Shown here one piece after another: positions 54,001 through 61,469 of a DNA stretch of 64,000 bases; position 1 is the first letter of the stretch; the number at the start of each line of letters is the position of its first letter. The translations under genes were made by a program, and so were the position numbers. Location of the stretch: positions 1 through 64,000 of the forward strand of contig CAZHCA010000018.1 in NCBI GenBank assembly GCA_964530825.1, given 5' to 3'. The stretch comes from CAZHCA01 sp964530825. GTDB lineage: Bacteria > Bacteroidota > Bacteroidia > Chitinophagales > Saprospiraceae. A model generated the notes under the pieces. It was given only the letters and a program-made list of their open reading frames with translations. It ran no database searches and had not been told where the DNA came from.

Positions 54001-55983
54001 AAAGGATTCCTCCCTTTGAACAATAAGGTTTTCTATTAGAGTCGTCAATTTCTTGGGGCTACCATTACTCCTGTAGGTAAGATATATGATGAAGTTTTGC
54101 AATAAGGACACCACTTTCATCAATTTAACGATTTCCAATTCTTTATTTTTAGCAGCAGTCTCAGCAGCAGTCTCAGCAACAGTTTCAGTAACAGCCTCAG
54201 CAATAGTCACCTCAGCAGTCACCTTAGCAGTCACCTCAGTAGAATTATCAATGCGGAATGAACCAAATTTTTTATAGATCAAAAACAGCGTATACACTTT
54301 TAGCGAATAAAACGCCTCCTTTTGAGCGGCTGTGAGCATTTTACCCTGCTGCACGATCGCAACCTCATCCGGTAATTTGAGTTCCTGGATGATTTCTTTG
54401 TGCTTTTTGTTCAAAAATTTTCGGGGGATCAGCAAACTGCACAAATAAGCTTCCGTCATTCGGCTAATACCGGCCCTTTTTTTGATCTTATCCTTGAAAA
54501 AACTATTGACGTAAATGACATCATTAAAAATGCTGCTATAGAAAGAATCCCTATCGGCAATGTCAGCCAGCGAAGCATCGTACATTTCGCGTCCGCCAAT
54601 GAAGATGAATTTCGCCATAGCTACGTTGAGGAAGCCTTTTAAATTGGCTAAAAGGTTACCTACCGCCTCTTGACGTTGGCGAACTAAATTGGTGGTACCC
54701 GGATCCTTCGGATCAAAATTGGGGTCAGCGGACTCTCGTTCTAAAATCGAAGTGCTGGAGTTGGGCACAATCTTATCCAATTCGTCAATTGCGAAAATAA
54801 AAAGGGGAATATGTCTTTTTTTCTTATTTCTATAGTTATCTATTTTCCTAAGGATATCGATTAGGTCTTGCTCAATCTCTTTATTACTAGCTATCGGATA
54901 GTTGAGGGCATCCTTTTTACTGGAATTCAAAAAAGGGATGCTCGTCTTGACCAAATCAGCCGTGAGCATGAGGTTTCCTCCGCTACGTACTTCTCGCTGA
55001 GATGTAACTTGGGCATTGATCCGGTTATTTAGATCTATGAGCAATTCATAGATCTTCTCTTGGTCTGCATATGCGGATTTTCGCCTTAGTGCTCCGCCGA
55101 AATACCGGAATAAAAAATACAAATTCCGGTTTTCCACGGCCTTGATCTGTTGGTGGGTTTCCTCCCAATAATCCTGGAGTTTGCGCGCGATCTGCTTCAG
55201 GATATCTAATTCCCTGACAGTTTCCTGGGAGAGGTTGATCTCAAAACTCACATACTTTTCTTTCTTTTTGGTAGGCCAAATGTGAAGTGAAAAGAATTCC
55301 CATCCTTTTCTGCACTGTATCAAAATCCAATCTAAAACGAATGGGATTATCGGCAGTAGGATAATCCATAATAGGATCAGCACACCCATCCTGATCAAAA
55401 AATCATTGGGAAGTTTAAACTCAAAAAACTTCCAAGGCCACGTCAGCCAATTTTCATTTCGAAGGTCTGCATAGGGCAGCGAAAGGAAATAGATGGATAG
55501 GTACCCCAAAAGAAAAATACCCAGCCCCAAGATTCCGATATTAAATAGCCAGCGTAGGGCGGGCCACAAATATCGATGTAAAAAAAAGTTAAACCTGTTG
55601 GTCCTTTTTTCCCGCCACGCTTTAAGTCGGTCGGCTAGCAATAATCCGTATTTTAACAATCTTGGTTTACCAAATTTTTCCCTTCTTTCCTGGTAGGCTG
55701 CTTCATTGGCTTCGTAAATCGCTTTTCTGACGACACTGGTTTTCCCCATCCCGCGAAAACCAGTTATTAGGTAGGCACCTGATCTGATGTCTGATTTCAG
55801 GAGCATAATCTTCAGATGGCTGACAATTTTCTCCCGTCCGATAAATCGTTCATCAGGCTTATCATATGCATACGGACTGTGAAAGAACTCATAATCGTCT
55901 AACTCAATGTATACATCCTTGATCTTGGCGGAATGGGCGGATAGCAGGTTATCCAGCAAGTTGGGTTCCGAGGCTTGATTCAT
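51022..55983 (-). CDS. Giant KAP-type P-loop NTPase with membrane helices and repeat-rich C-terminus
   Basis: This 1653-residue protein has a KAP-like NTPase: Walker A GFRGMGKTS (75-83), two membrane helices at about 146-168 and 196-222 inserted between Walker A and Walker B, and Walker B LFIFAIDELDK (394-404). A sensor-like FIFIGGREMYD (about 460) and a winged-helix-like part follow. In KAP proteins the ATPase is cytoplasmic and the inserted helices hold it at the membrane. A linker (583-615) is encoded by a 12-bp tandem repeat. The remaining 1000 residues are helical, with TPR-like units around 840-930 (LGDLHYYDQEFDEAMIYYTE), giving a STAND-like sensor layout. The gene is AT-rich and alone between two intergenic gaps, suggesting acquisition. 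Function is unknown; KAP proteins occur in conflict systems. Confidence 0.8.
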   Translation of the reverse strand: MNQASEPNLLDNLLSAHSAKIKDVYIELDDYEFFHSPYAYDKPDERFIGREKIVSHLKIMLLKSDIRSGAYLITGFRGMGKTSVVRKAIYEANEAAYQERREKFGKPRLLKYGLLLADRLKAWREKRTNRFNFFLHRYLWPALRWLFNIGILGLGIFLLGYLSIYFLSLPYADLRNENWLTWPWKFFEFKLPNDFLIRMGVLILLWIILLPIIPFVLDWILIQCRKGWEFFSLHIWPTKKKEKYVSFEINLSQETVRELDILKQIARKLQDYWEETHQQIKAVENRNLYFLFRYFGGALRRKSAYADQEKIYELLIDLNNRINAQVTSQREVRSGGNLMLTADLVKTSIPFLNSSKKDALNYPIASNKEIEQDLIDILRKIDNYRNKKKRHIPLFIFAIDELDKIVPNSSTSILERESADPNFDPKDPGTTNLVRQRQEAVGNLLANLKGFLNVAMAKFIFIGGREMYDASLADIADRDSFYSSIFNDVIYVNSFFKDKIKKRAGISRMTEAYLCSLLIPRKFLNKKHKEIIQELKLPDEVAIVQQGKMLTAAQKEAFYSLKVYTLFLIYKKFGSFRIDNSTEVTAKVTAEVTIAEAVTETVAETAAETAAKNKELEIVKLMKVVSLLQNFIIYLTYRSNGSPKKLTTLIENLIVQREESFIDKANEDYLIVSKHFEPLPKKGKTKKKDRLFLRFNYSTQFEIGLTSDIYRPYIIANSRVLKSLGDKILFSSAFIMDHLLKFHSFGFSLRNLELLPEVILVNKEPNLRLYVDQLLNYLQEGYIRTTFSSLFDYKFNSIIAIELRYLSKISELGSAAFNFTLDESLQIKRHYKRVLRDLEKKYRGYEPIDGDNQFIHAISFIQNILGDLHYYDQEFDEAMIYYTEAIQSLRIPPGKDIHLITRHQFFLWLRRKLKAALTLEQIGAYDSAYSYYRTMVICIADRLQYHTHSMLFQQENHDGPTKDNRPPDATAPEIDRNPFQDIQLLYTPLLAQLGLLEKYRFDGFTFRALRKNEQEANQFLGIEKHHDFDLDLKLHNELKEQEGLPVRLYTMKADYLYNIGNLLYFKNRIFPDLNYREEYKWNKIPGLYEPLKFLASQTSKPGEKPNRAYQHYRPSVFAYLYYYRALYTIIHSHTSTIEEMQQLSLWSKCYELARPGNLYLSSSHKKLYIAALLSNIGNCVLTFLHCPITEINIEVLNIKNFNDLGGILQKLPTEEESMRPWTITAVLALYRLSSFYYLRADQLYAHSFQLRKLLYTVKDYIQLYKVGKEEKPHPFIGQPEKSKKLLENCELIATNVARATSWNNDIANRPQILKFRDVLNIDLQARKTYISDIMHNLAGMQPAKEAILLVEDIRLKIAPEQCCRPMLSFTSSYSSISNKFLRMQELRYLSDYYYALFRNCDKSPEHPPENSDSKDDEKILEHLFKYRMVYQEKRYRSKTCKEYYDHIKEAIKKAAPRMLNASAQKINNLNEKEAKELIVFLISESIACKHEVIKIIHIYTPGYIANYNFLASAHYKLARWCRFFENIHFLEEKLDFKDKDPIYPKVLEKVVKKINNNNLIYLDSNHHFELANQAYYRATQMHTEGRTYRIEARKLFFLEDDYNDQLKHFSAATERYRMNIGETKRKIDEIRKIAQKISILYQYEYYFPKDEEQ
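54151..54239 (-). repeat. 12-bp tandem repeat coding for the linker in the KAP-type protein
   Basis: About seven degenerate units of 12 bp (AGCAGCAGTCTC type), the first two identical, encode a Val/Thr/Ala/Glu-rich stretch (VTETVAETAAET) near residue 600. Loss or gain of a unit would keep the frame and only change linker length. Confidence 0.75.
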
Positions 55984-56385
55984 CTTTGTCTAGGGTTCCT
56001 GTAGCGGTTAACTATTGTGTATGTCCTTGCTCTAAGTTATAAATTTGAAGTATACATATAAATTCTTTCTTGCTTATTTGATGATTTTTCCGATTTTTTT
56101 GCAGAAATCTGATGGGTGTAGCTATAATTAATTTGGAATAAAAGGAAAGATCTAGATTAGTATTTGGGATCAATTGGTGCGTAGGATTCTTTCTTGGCGA
56201 AGCGGGCTGCGCTGTATTGGAGGCATCCTGGCCTGGTTTTCCATTCCAATAGGGCTAAAAAGTTGGATAGGCTGTTTTGCGGCGGGCAGTTGCAGCAATG
56301 ATTGGATTGAGGTCTACCCAACTAGCTTCTAAAAGGTATCAAAGTAAGGGGGAACTTTTCGCAAATCTGTTAACTTGCTCCAAAA
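55984..56385. other. Divergent intergenic region; possible 51-codon membrane micro-ORF
   Basis: The KAP-side part is AT-rich and presumably holds its promoter, though no clear consensus is seen. On the plus strand 56177-56332 is open from a GTG for 51 codons and would code a basic N-terminus and one hydrophobic helix (CIGGILAWFSIPIGLKSWIG). It may be a small membrane protein or chance. Confidence 0.3.
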
Positions 56386-57060
56386 ATGATGCTGACTTTA
56401 AGTCTGCCGCGCATAAAAATTTGCTGCATTGCCAATCTGAATGAAGCTCGTCTGGCCATCCGGTATGGGGCCGATGCCATAGGCTTAGTGGGGGCCATGC
56501 CCAGTGGTCCGGGGCCGATTACGGATGCGGAGATTGCTACCATTGCCCGATCGGCACCTCCTCCCATAGCCACTTTTTTGCTGACCAGTGAAACCGAAAT
56601 CGGCAAAATTATCCTTCATCACCGGCGGGTACACACCAACACCATTCAGCTGGTAGACACCTTGCAGGGCGGCAAGTATGCCGAATTGCGATCTGCATTA
56701 CCCGGCGTAAAGCTGGTGCAGGTAATTCATGTCTTGAATGAGAGCAGTGTCGCCGAAGCCTTACAAGTAGCCGGGGAGGTAGACGCGCTGCTGCTCGACA
56801 GCGGAAACCCGCACGCTCCGGTGAAACAGCTGGGTGGCACCGGCCGGGTCCACGATTGGGCGCTGAGCCGGCAGATTCGCGACCAGGTGCAAACGCCGGT
56901 TTTTCTGGCGGGCGGTCTAAATGCCGGGAATATAGAACGCGCCATTGAAATCGTCCAGCCTTTTGGTGTGGATTTGTGCAGCGGCGTGCGCACCAATAGT
57001 CAACTGGATGAAAATAAATTGGCGGCTTTTGTCAAGGCCGTTCGGTGTGCGAGGAAATAA
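56386..57060 (+). CDS. trpF: Phosphoribosylanthranilate isomerase-like protein (orphan)
   Basis: This 224-residue TIM-barrel protein matches TrpF: KICCIANLNEARLAIRYGAD near the N-terminus with Cys13 in the position of the catalytic cysteine, LLLDSG with Asp138 in the place of the catalytic aspartate, GGTGRVHDW phosphate-binding loop, LAGGLNAGNIERAI and GVDLCSGVRT. TrpF isomerises phosphoribosylanthranilate in tryptophan synthesis. Family members usually read KICG(I/L); the second glycine is Cys here, and the strand after it (AIGLVGAMPSGPGP) differs from the normal GFIFYPKSPR. No trp genes are adjacent, so it may be a paralogue with a changed substrate. Confidence 0.8.
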   Translation: MMLTLSLPRIKICCIANLNEARLAIRYGADAIGLVGAMPSGPGPITDAEIATIARSAPPPIATFLLTSETEIGKIILHHRRVHTNTIQLVDTLQGGKYAELRSALPGVKLVQVIHVLNESSVAEALQVAGEVDALLLDSGNPHAPVKQLGGTGRVHDWALSRQIRDQVQTPVFLAGGLNAGNIERAIEIVQPFGVDLCSGVRTNSQLDENKLAAFVKAVRCARK

Positions 57061-57128
57061 GTAAGTAGGGCAAGGGCAGGAAGGGAAAAGTATCAAACTA
57101 CAATATGCAGAAGATAGAGGAAAGGTGC

Positions 57129-57196
57129 CACAGCTGTTAGCGCTATAGCCCTGTTAGCGCTTAAGCGCTAACAGGGCTATAGCGCTAACAGCTGTG
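57129..57196. repeat. 68-bp perfect palindrome
   Basis: Both arms of 34 bases are exactly complementary with no spacer. Each arm contains two copies of CTGTTAGCGCT, so the element is built from a smaller repeat. It lies between convergent trpF-like and oxidoreductase genes. It could fold into a long hairpin in RNA or a cruciform in DNA. There is no T-run. Confidence 0.9.
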
Positions 57197-57264
57197 CTAA
57201 AAATCTGCCAATCAACTCCTTATCTAATTTTGGCCACCCGGCCGACCAAATGCCATTTTTTTAT

Positions 57265-57345
57265 ATAATGGAGCGTAAAACCCACCGTTCTTCAGCCGGT
57301 GGGATTGCAAAGGGTAAGCAGACGCAGGCGTTGGGCTGAGCCAAA
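57265..57345 (-). mobile_element. Possible remnant of an IS200/IS605-type right end
   Basis: On the minus strand a GGCTCAGCCCAACGCCTGCG segment is followed about 30 bases later by a 7-bp hairpin (arms 57281-57287 and 57297-57303, with GGCTGAAGAACGG around the loop). This order resembles the 3' end of tnpB genes and their right-end hairpin. No transposase is left. The call rests on recalled consensus only. Confidence 0.25.
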
Positions 57346-57513
57346 ACGGCGTAACCGACGAAGCACTAATTAATGACTTAGTTGAACTACTGGAAAGCTT
57401 ACGCTCGGCGATAGTCCACCGTTGACCCCTACTGGAATCCCTTTTCATTTTCCATAGTATTAATTGCGTTCGTTGCTGTTTTTCCCTATTATCTGAGTGG
57501 GGAAGAGCTTTTT

Positions 57514-59088
57514 TTACATCAGTGACGATGCCCAATCGACTCCCGAGCGAATTTGGTCCGCACTGGGCATACGACCATCTCTCAGCAACTCTCTTATAGC
57601 AGCCATTTCGGCATCGCGGCCGCTCCCTAACACAGCTTGTACGTCATTTTCTTTTAGGTAAAAAACCAAAAAGGGACCTTCGTTGAGGTTGCCATCGATG
57701 ATGGTCTCGTCGAACTTGTTGTGATGTCCGGCGTAGCGTAACCCTTTACCTTGTTGGGCAGTCCAAAAGAACGGCTCCATATTATAGGGCTCTTGAGCGC
57801 CTGCCATGTTCATTCCAGCTACGCGCCCTTGTTGGGCAGCTACCTTCCAGTGCTCAATGCGGGTAGATGTTCCGCGGAAGGGATAATAGGCAATATCTCC
57901 GGCGGCATAAACATCCTCATTGGCCTTCAGGTACTGATCAACTTGCAGGCCGCCGTCTTTTTCAAGCGAAAGGTGACGCAGGAAATCAGTATTGGGCCGT
58001 ACACCTATGCCGATAATTACCAGGTCGGCAGTTAGCTCCTCGCCATTGTCGAGCCGGACGGTTTGCACTTTGCCGTTACCATGCAGGGATTGGGGCTTAC
58101 GGCCTAGTCGAAACGCGACACCCGCAGATTCATGCCATTGCTGGATGTGCCGGCCTACCTCCTGGCCGAACACTTTTTCGAAAGGTACTTGGTCGGGGGC
58201 CACTACGGTAACCTGGCAGTCGAGTTTCTGTAAGGCCTCAGTGGCTTCTAAGCCGATAAAAGAACTGCCGATAACTACGGCATTTTTGGCATTTTTCCCG
58301 GCTTCCCGAATATGGCGACTGTCGGCAAGGGATCGCAGGTAATATACACCCTCTAGGTCGGTACCTTCGATGGGCAGTTGCCGAGGTTGGCCACCCGTGC
58401 ATACCAGCAGTTTGTCGTAAGTTATGGCGTCGCCGTCATCGAAGGTGATGATCTTTACGCCGGTATCGATCGCTTTTACGGTGCGTCCTTGCACTAGCTC
58501 TACACCTTGCTCCTGGTAAAAACGTTCGTCGCGCAGGGGCATCCACTCCTCAGGAGCATCACCGGAAAGATAGGCTTTGCTACAATTCGGACGATCGTAG
58601 GGGAGCTCTTTTTCCTTCGTTATCATCGTAATTTTACCAGTAAATCCGGCCTGCCGCATGCCTTCTATGGCGTAAGCGCCAGCTGCTCCGGCGCCGAGGA
58701 TAACATAGGTATCTTTATTCCCGGTGTCGGGAGGTGACATGGTATTCGGGATCCGGTCAGTTATCGATTCGGGCACCTCGACAAAGACCTCCTCACCCTC
58801 AACAGCTACGGGATAGCTGGGAATACCGTCCAGCCCTGGCGCTTCCAGGTGTTTGCCGGAGCGTATGTCGAAACAAGCCTGGTGCCATGGACAAACCAGG
58901 CGGTGGCCGTTTAATGCGCCTTCGGCCAGGGGGGCACCGTAATGGGTGCAGAATCCATGTACGGCGTAAAATGTATTATTAATTTTTGCAAGAACGAGCT
59001 GCAGATCGTCGTTGATGTGTACGGCTTTCATTTCGCCGTTCTGGAGATCACCGATGTGAGCGATATGGTGCTTGGTCGTATTAGGCAT
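57514..59088 (-). CDS. Rieske/FAD-dependent oxidoreductase (AIF-like)
   Basis: This protein of about 524 residues joins a Rieske [2Fe-2S] domain (about 5-105; CTHYG with Cys47/His49 and CPWHQ with Cys66/His69) to a pyridine-nucleotide-disulphide oxidoreductase of the AIF/ferredoxin reductase type (about 125-440; VILGAGAAGAYA FAD loop, VVIGSSFIGLEATEAL NAD(P)H loop, VYAAGDIAYYP) and a C-terminal reductase dimerisation domain. It likely passes electrons from NAD(P)H through FAD to the Rieske cluster or a partner protein. Start at MPNTTKHH (59088) is chosen; an upstream start adds 16 non-conserved residues. Gene is isolated. Confidence 0.92.
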   Translation of the reverse strand: MPNTTKHHIAHIGDLQNGEMKAVHINDDLQLVLAKINNTFYAVHGFCTHYGAPLAEGALNGHRLVCPWHQACFDIRSGKHLEAPGLDGIPSYPVAVEGEEVFVEVPESITDRIPNTMSPPDTGNKDTYVILGAGAAGAYAIEGMRQAGFTGKITMITKEKELPYDRPNCSKAYLSGDAPEEWMPLRDERFYQEQGVELVQGRTVKAIDTGVKIITFDDGDAITYDKLLVCTGGQPRQLPIEGTDLEGVYYLRSLADSRHIREAGKNAKNAVVIGSSFIGLEATEALQKLDCQVTVVAPDQVPFEKVFGQEVGRHIQQWHESAGVAFRLGRKPQSLHGNGKVQTVRLDNGEELTADLVIIGIGVRPNTDFLRHLSLEKDGGLQVDQYLKANEDVYAAGDIAYYPFRGTSTRIEHWKVAAQQGRVAGMNMAGAQEPYNMEPFFWTAQQGKGLRYAGHHNKFDETIIDGNLNEGPFLVFYLKENDVQAVLGSGRDAEMAAIRELLRDGRMPSADQIRSGVDWASSLM

Positions 59089-59171
59089 AAAGAAAGGTTT
59101 ACCCCTGGAATGCGATGGCGCCCGATATGTTCGCACGCCGGTAGTGGAAGAGGTCCGGAATGATAACCAAA

Positions 59172-59654
59172 TTAGGAGTTTCGCAAGATGAAGCCCGCAA
59201 CAATAAACCAGGCCAGGAAACCGATAAAAAAACCGGTAGTGTGGCTATAGGAAAAATTAAAGCGCGCCAGTAGCTGACTGCCTATGATGCCGATCGGGAT
59301 GCCCAATGGCCATAACAGGGAGGCCATTAGGGCGGCGGGCCACATCTTCTGACCTTCCGAAAGACCGCTGGTAATGCCTAGCAATTCATAAATGGCAACG
59401 GCAATAATGCCGGGTAACCCCATAAGCACAAAAAAGCCACCGAGAGCAAATAGCGCTGCTAGCCCACCCCAAAGTAATAGTTGTCGCCCCGTGCGCCGAC
59501 AATCTGGCTTGGCGCTGGTCTCTTCTCCAGACAGGGGCGATAGGGCGCCGGTCTCTACAGGATCAGCAGAGGCAGAAACGCAGAAGCGCATTTGCAAAAA
59601 TCCGGCTACTGGAAAAAACAGATATGCAGCAATGAGCAGGTAGCTGTAATGCAT
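59172..59654 (-). CDS. Hypothetical membrane protein
   Basis: This 160-residue protein has a signal-like first helix (about 3-25), a polar loop (about 28-55), and three further helices (about 58-90, 105-122 and 135-155). It has no recognised domain. It is encoded 85 bases after the ankyrin/SH3 gene on the same strand, so it may be the last gene of that operon, though the gap leaves this open. Confidence 0.6.
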   Translation of the reverse strand: MHYSYLLIAAYLFFPVAGFLQMRFCVSASADPVETGALSPLSGEETSAKPDCRRTGRQLLLWGGLAALFALGGFFVLMGLPGIIAVAIYELLGITSGLSEGQKMWPAALMASLLWPLGIPIGIIGSQLLARFNFSYSHTTGFFIGFLAWFIVAGFILRNS

Positions 59655-59739
59655 ATTTATAATATTTAACGGCGAGACTTCGAGAAGAAACCCTGGTCAA
59701 AATACCGGCCAAACAAGAAGTTGACAGGCATTAGCGGTT

Positions 59740-61080
59740 TTATCCTTTCAGTTCTACGGCCGAACCGATTAGCCATCCTTCCTGGTTGTCGTATTCAACA
59801 CGCAGCCAATTTATAGCCGCAGTTCGAACCAAATCATCGGGCGATACGTAAATCGTTTCTCCAGCTAAGCTGAATTGATAAAAGAATCCGCTTTTTTCCG
59901 GGTAATAATAACCATTAAAATAATCTTCGCTGGACAAAATTTTAAGTTCGTTACCGTTGAAAGAACGTGCGAAGTAATAATAGTCGTTGGGATCGGTGCG
60001 CAAGAGTACCGTACCCTGCTTCAGGGTCAGGGATTGGAGGCCACTTTGATAAGCCGCAGCAGCCGTAGATTTGATTTGGTAAGCATTCTCTGTTTCTGTT
60101 AGTTCATGGCCGCTAATAGTGATCGATGTGCCGTAGCGAATAGTCCCTACCGCCTCTGCATCCAATTCGGGAGTAACGTACAACGGCGCATAATCCACAA
60201 TCACCTCAGCTGGGGTAGTAATGCCCTGGTCGAACAAATACGTTGCCACCTCGTTCTGACCATTGGCAATTGCGGCGGAAAGCGGCGTGTAACGAAAATC
60301 AATGTCGGGCTCGCATTGTGCTTCTGGCTGTTGGAGTACCTCCGGACAGACCTCCTGAAAATAGCGGAGCACCTCCGTGTGACCGTAGATGGCAGCGGCT
60401 ACGGCTGGACTGCCTACGCTACCTTGACCGCCAAAATCGATGAGGTCTAAGCAGGCTCTTCGGTCGGCACAGTTGGCACCGTTTTCGATCAATAACTTCA
60501 CGAGGTCGGCATCGCCCATCGCTGCAGCTGTGGTGATAAAAGGGGCTTTATCTTTTAACAAGTAGTTGGGATCCACACCGTTTTTCAACATTTCCGCTGG
60601 CTCGACCCGGTAGTAACCTCCAATGAGGGCATTGTAAAACTCCTCGTTCATGCGCTCCCAGAGTTGGCCCTCGAGTGTTCGCAGCTCAGCCTTTTTTTGG
60701 CCGGAGGCTAGCCAAGCACTATTCATAGCCGTGTTAATTGACTGACGAGCCAGAAAGGGGTTGTCTAATTCGGCATAATACAAGGCAGATTCGTAGTGGG
60801 TGAGAAACTGTTGGTTACCCTGCCGGTAGAGAATGGCCAAGATGGCCAGTAATCCTAAGCTTATCGTAAGGGCTATTGCTCCAGTATTGCGCCTCCCTTT
60901 TAGAGCGGTTTGGGTTTCTTCGATATTTTTTTGGCGTAAGGAATTCAGGCTCTTTTCATCAAAGGAAGATTCATGCACCAGCAATCCTGTTTTTCCCTTC
61001 CCCCGGCAAGACGGATTGTTACATATAAACGAAACAGTTGGTGCTTCGTACGTTTTACCGCATTCGATGCAAATGTACAT
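59740..61080 (-). CDS. Zinc ribbon-membrane-ankyrin-SH3 protein
   Basis: This 446-residue protein combines four parts: an N-terminal zinc ribbon (Cys4/Cys7 and Cys20/Cys25), one membrane helix (66-85), an ankyrin-like region (about 178-287; PFITTAAAMGDADLVKLLIE, then YTPLSAAIANGQNEVATYLF) and one or two bacterial SH3-like domains (about 295-345 and 415-446, ending YDNQEGWLIGSAVELKG). The ribbon should face the cytoplasm and the ankyrin/SH3 part the periplasm. Bacterial SH3 domains often bind cell-wall peptides. It follows the EAD11-like gene by 11 bases and is clearly in the same operon. The combination is not one I recognise from a named family. Confidence 0.75.
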   Translation of the reverse strand: MYICIECGKTYEAPTVSFICNNPSCRGKGKTGLLVHESSFDEKSLNSLRQKNIEETQTALKGRRNTGAIALTISLGLLAILAILYRQGNQQFLTHYESALYYAELDNPFLARQSINTAMNSAWLASGQKKAELRTLEGQLWERMNEEFYNALIGGYYRVEPAEMLKNGVDPNYLLKDKAPFITTAAAMGDADLVKLLIENGANCADRRACLDLIDFGGQGSVGSPAVAAAIYGHTEVLRYFQEVCPEVLQQPEAQCEPDIDFRYTPLSAAIANGQNEVATYLFDQGITTPAEVIVDYAPLYVTPELDAEAVGTIRYGTSITISGHELTETENAYQIKSTAAAAYQSGLQSLTLKQGTVLLRTDPNDYYYFARSFNGNELKILSSEDYFNGYYYPEKSGFFYQFSLAGETIYVSPDDLVRTAAINWLRVEYDNQEGWLIGSAVELKG

Positions 61081-61091
61081 GGCGCTTCGGT

Positions 61092-61457
61092 TTACCGCAG
61101 TTTAAGAATATCGTCGACTAGGCTGTTGCGTTGCTGAAAATAGGTGGCTTCAGTAATTACTTTTTTTGTGTAGCTATCCTCTAACGTTTGGTAGCGCTGA
61201 AAAAGGAGCGTGATTAATCCCTGGCGATCCTGGTCGCCTGATTCGGTATGCGCCTCCAGTAATTCGAGGGCACCCCGGATATCGCCTTGTTTTATCCGCT
61301 GGGGGAGCTCATCCAGCGACGGTTTAAAATTGGATTCCAGGCTTTTTTCCTCTGGCTTACCGCCCTCGCTATTGTTGTTAATCGACACATTGCCGATTTG
61401 AATATTTTTTGATCCGTCAATATTGAAATTTTGGGTGTTGTTGATTTTCTTGGCCAT
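61092..61457 (-). CDS. EAD11-like adaptor with N-terminal RHIM-like motif
   Basis: This 121-residue soluble protein has two parts. Residues 7-28 form a beta-prone motif (NNTQNFNI, then SKNIQIGNVSIN) with an IQIG core like the RHIM amyloid motif. Residues 50-121 resemble effector-associated domain 11: LPQRIKQGDIRGALELLE, LLFQRYQTLEDSYTKKVI and FQQRNSLVDDIL. EADs are small helical adaptors that pair with like domains to link sensors and effectors in bacterial conflict systems. A similar IQIG motif ends the protein encoded 12 bases upstream, which is the expected arrangement for an interacting pair. Assignment is by pattern; no enzyme domain is present. Confidence 0.7.
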   Translation of the reverse strand: MAKKINNTQNFNIDGSKNIQIGNVSINNNSEGGKPEEKSLESNFKPSLDELPQRIKQGDIRGALELLEAHTESGDQDRQGLITLLFQRYQTLEDSYTKKVITEATYFQQRNSLVDDILKLR

Positions 61458-61469
61458 TTACCAGTGCTT

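Noticed and set aside
54151..54239. Tandem repeat considered as an iteron or origin
   Set aside because: It lies inside a coding frame, its period is a multiple of three and there is no nearby replication gene.
57224..57535. A 103-codon minus-strand open frame next to the palindrome
   Set aside because: Composition is Ser/Arg-rich and low in family-like patterns; it overlaps the hairpin and the oxidoreductase end. It may be an IS remnant, not a gene.
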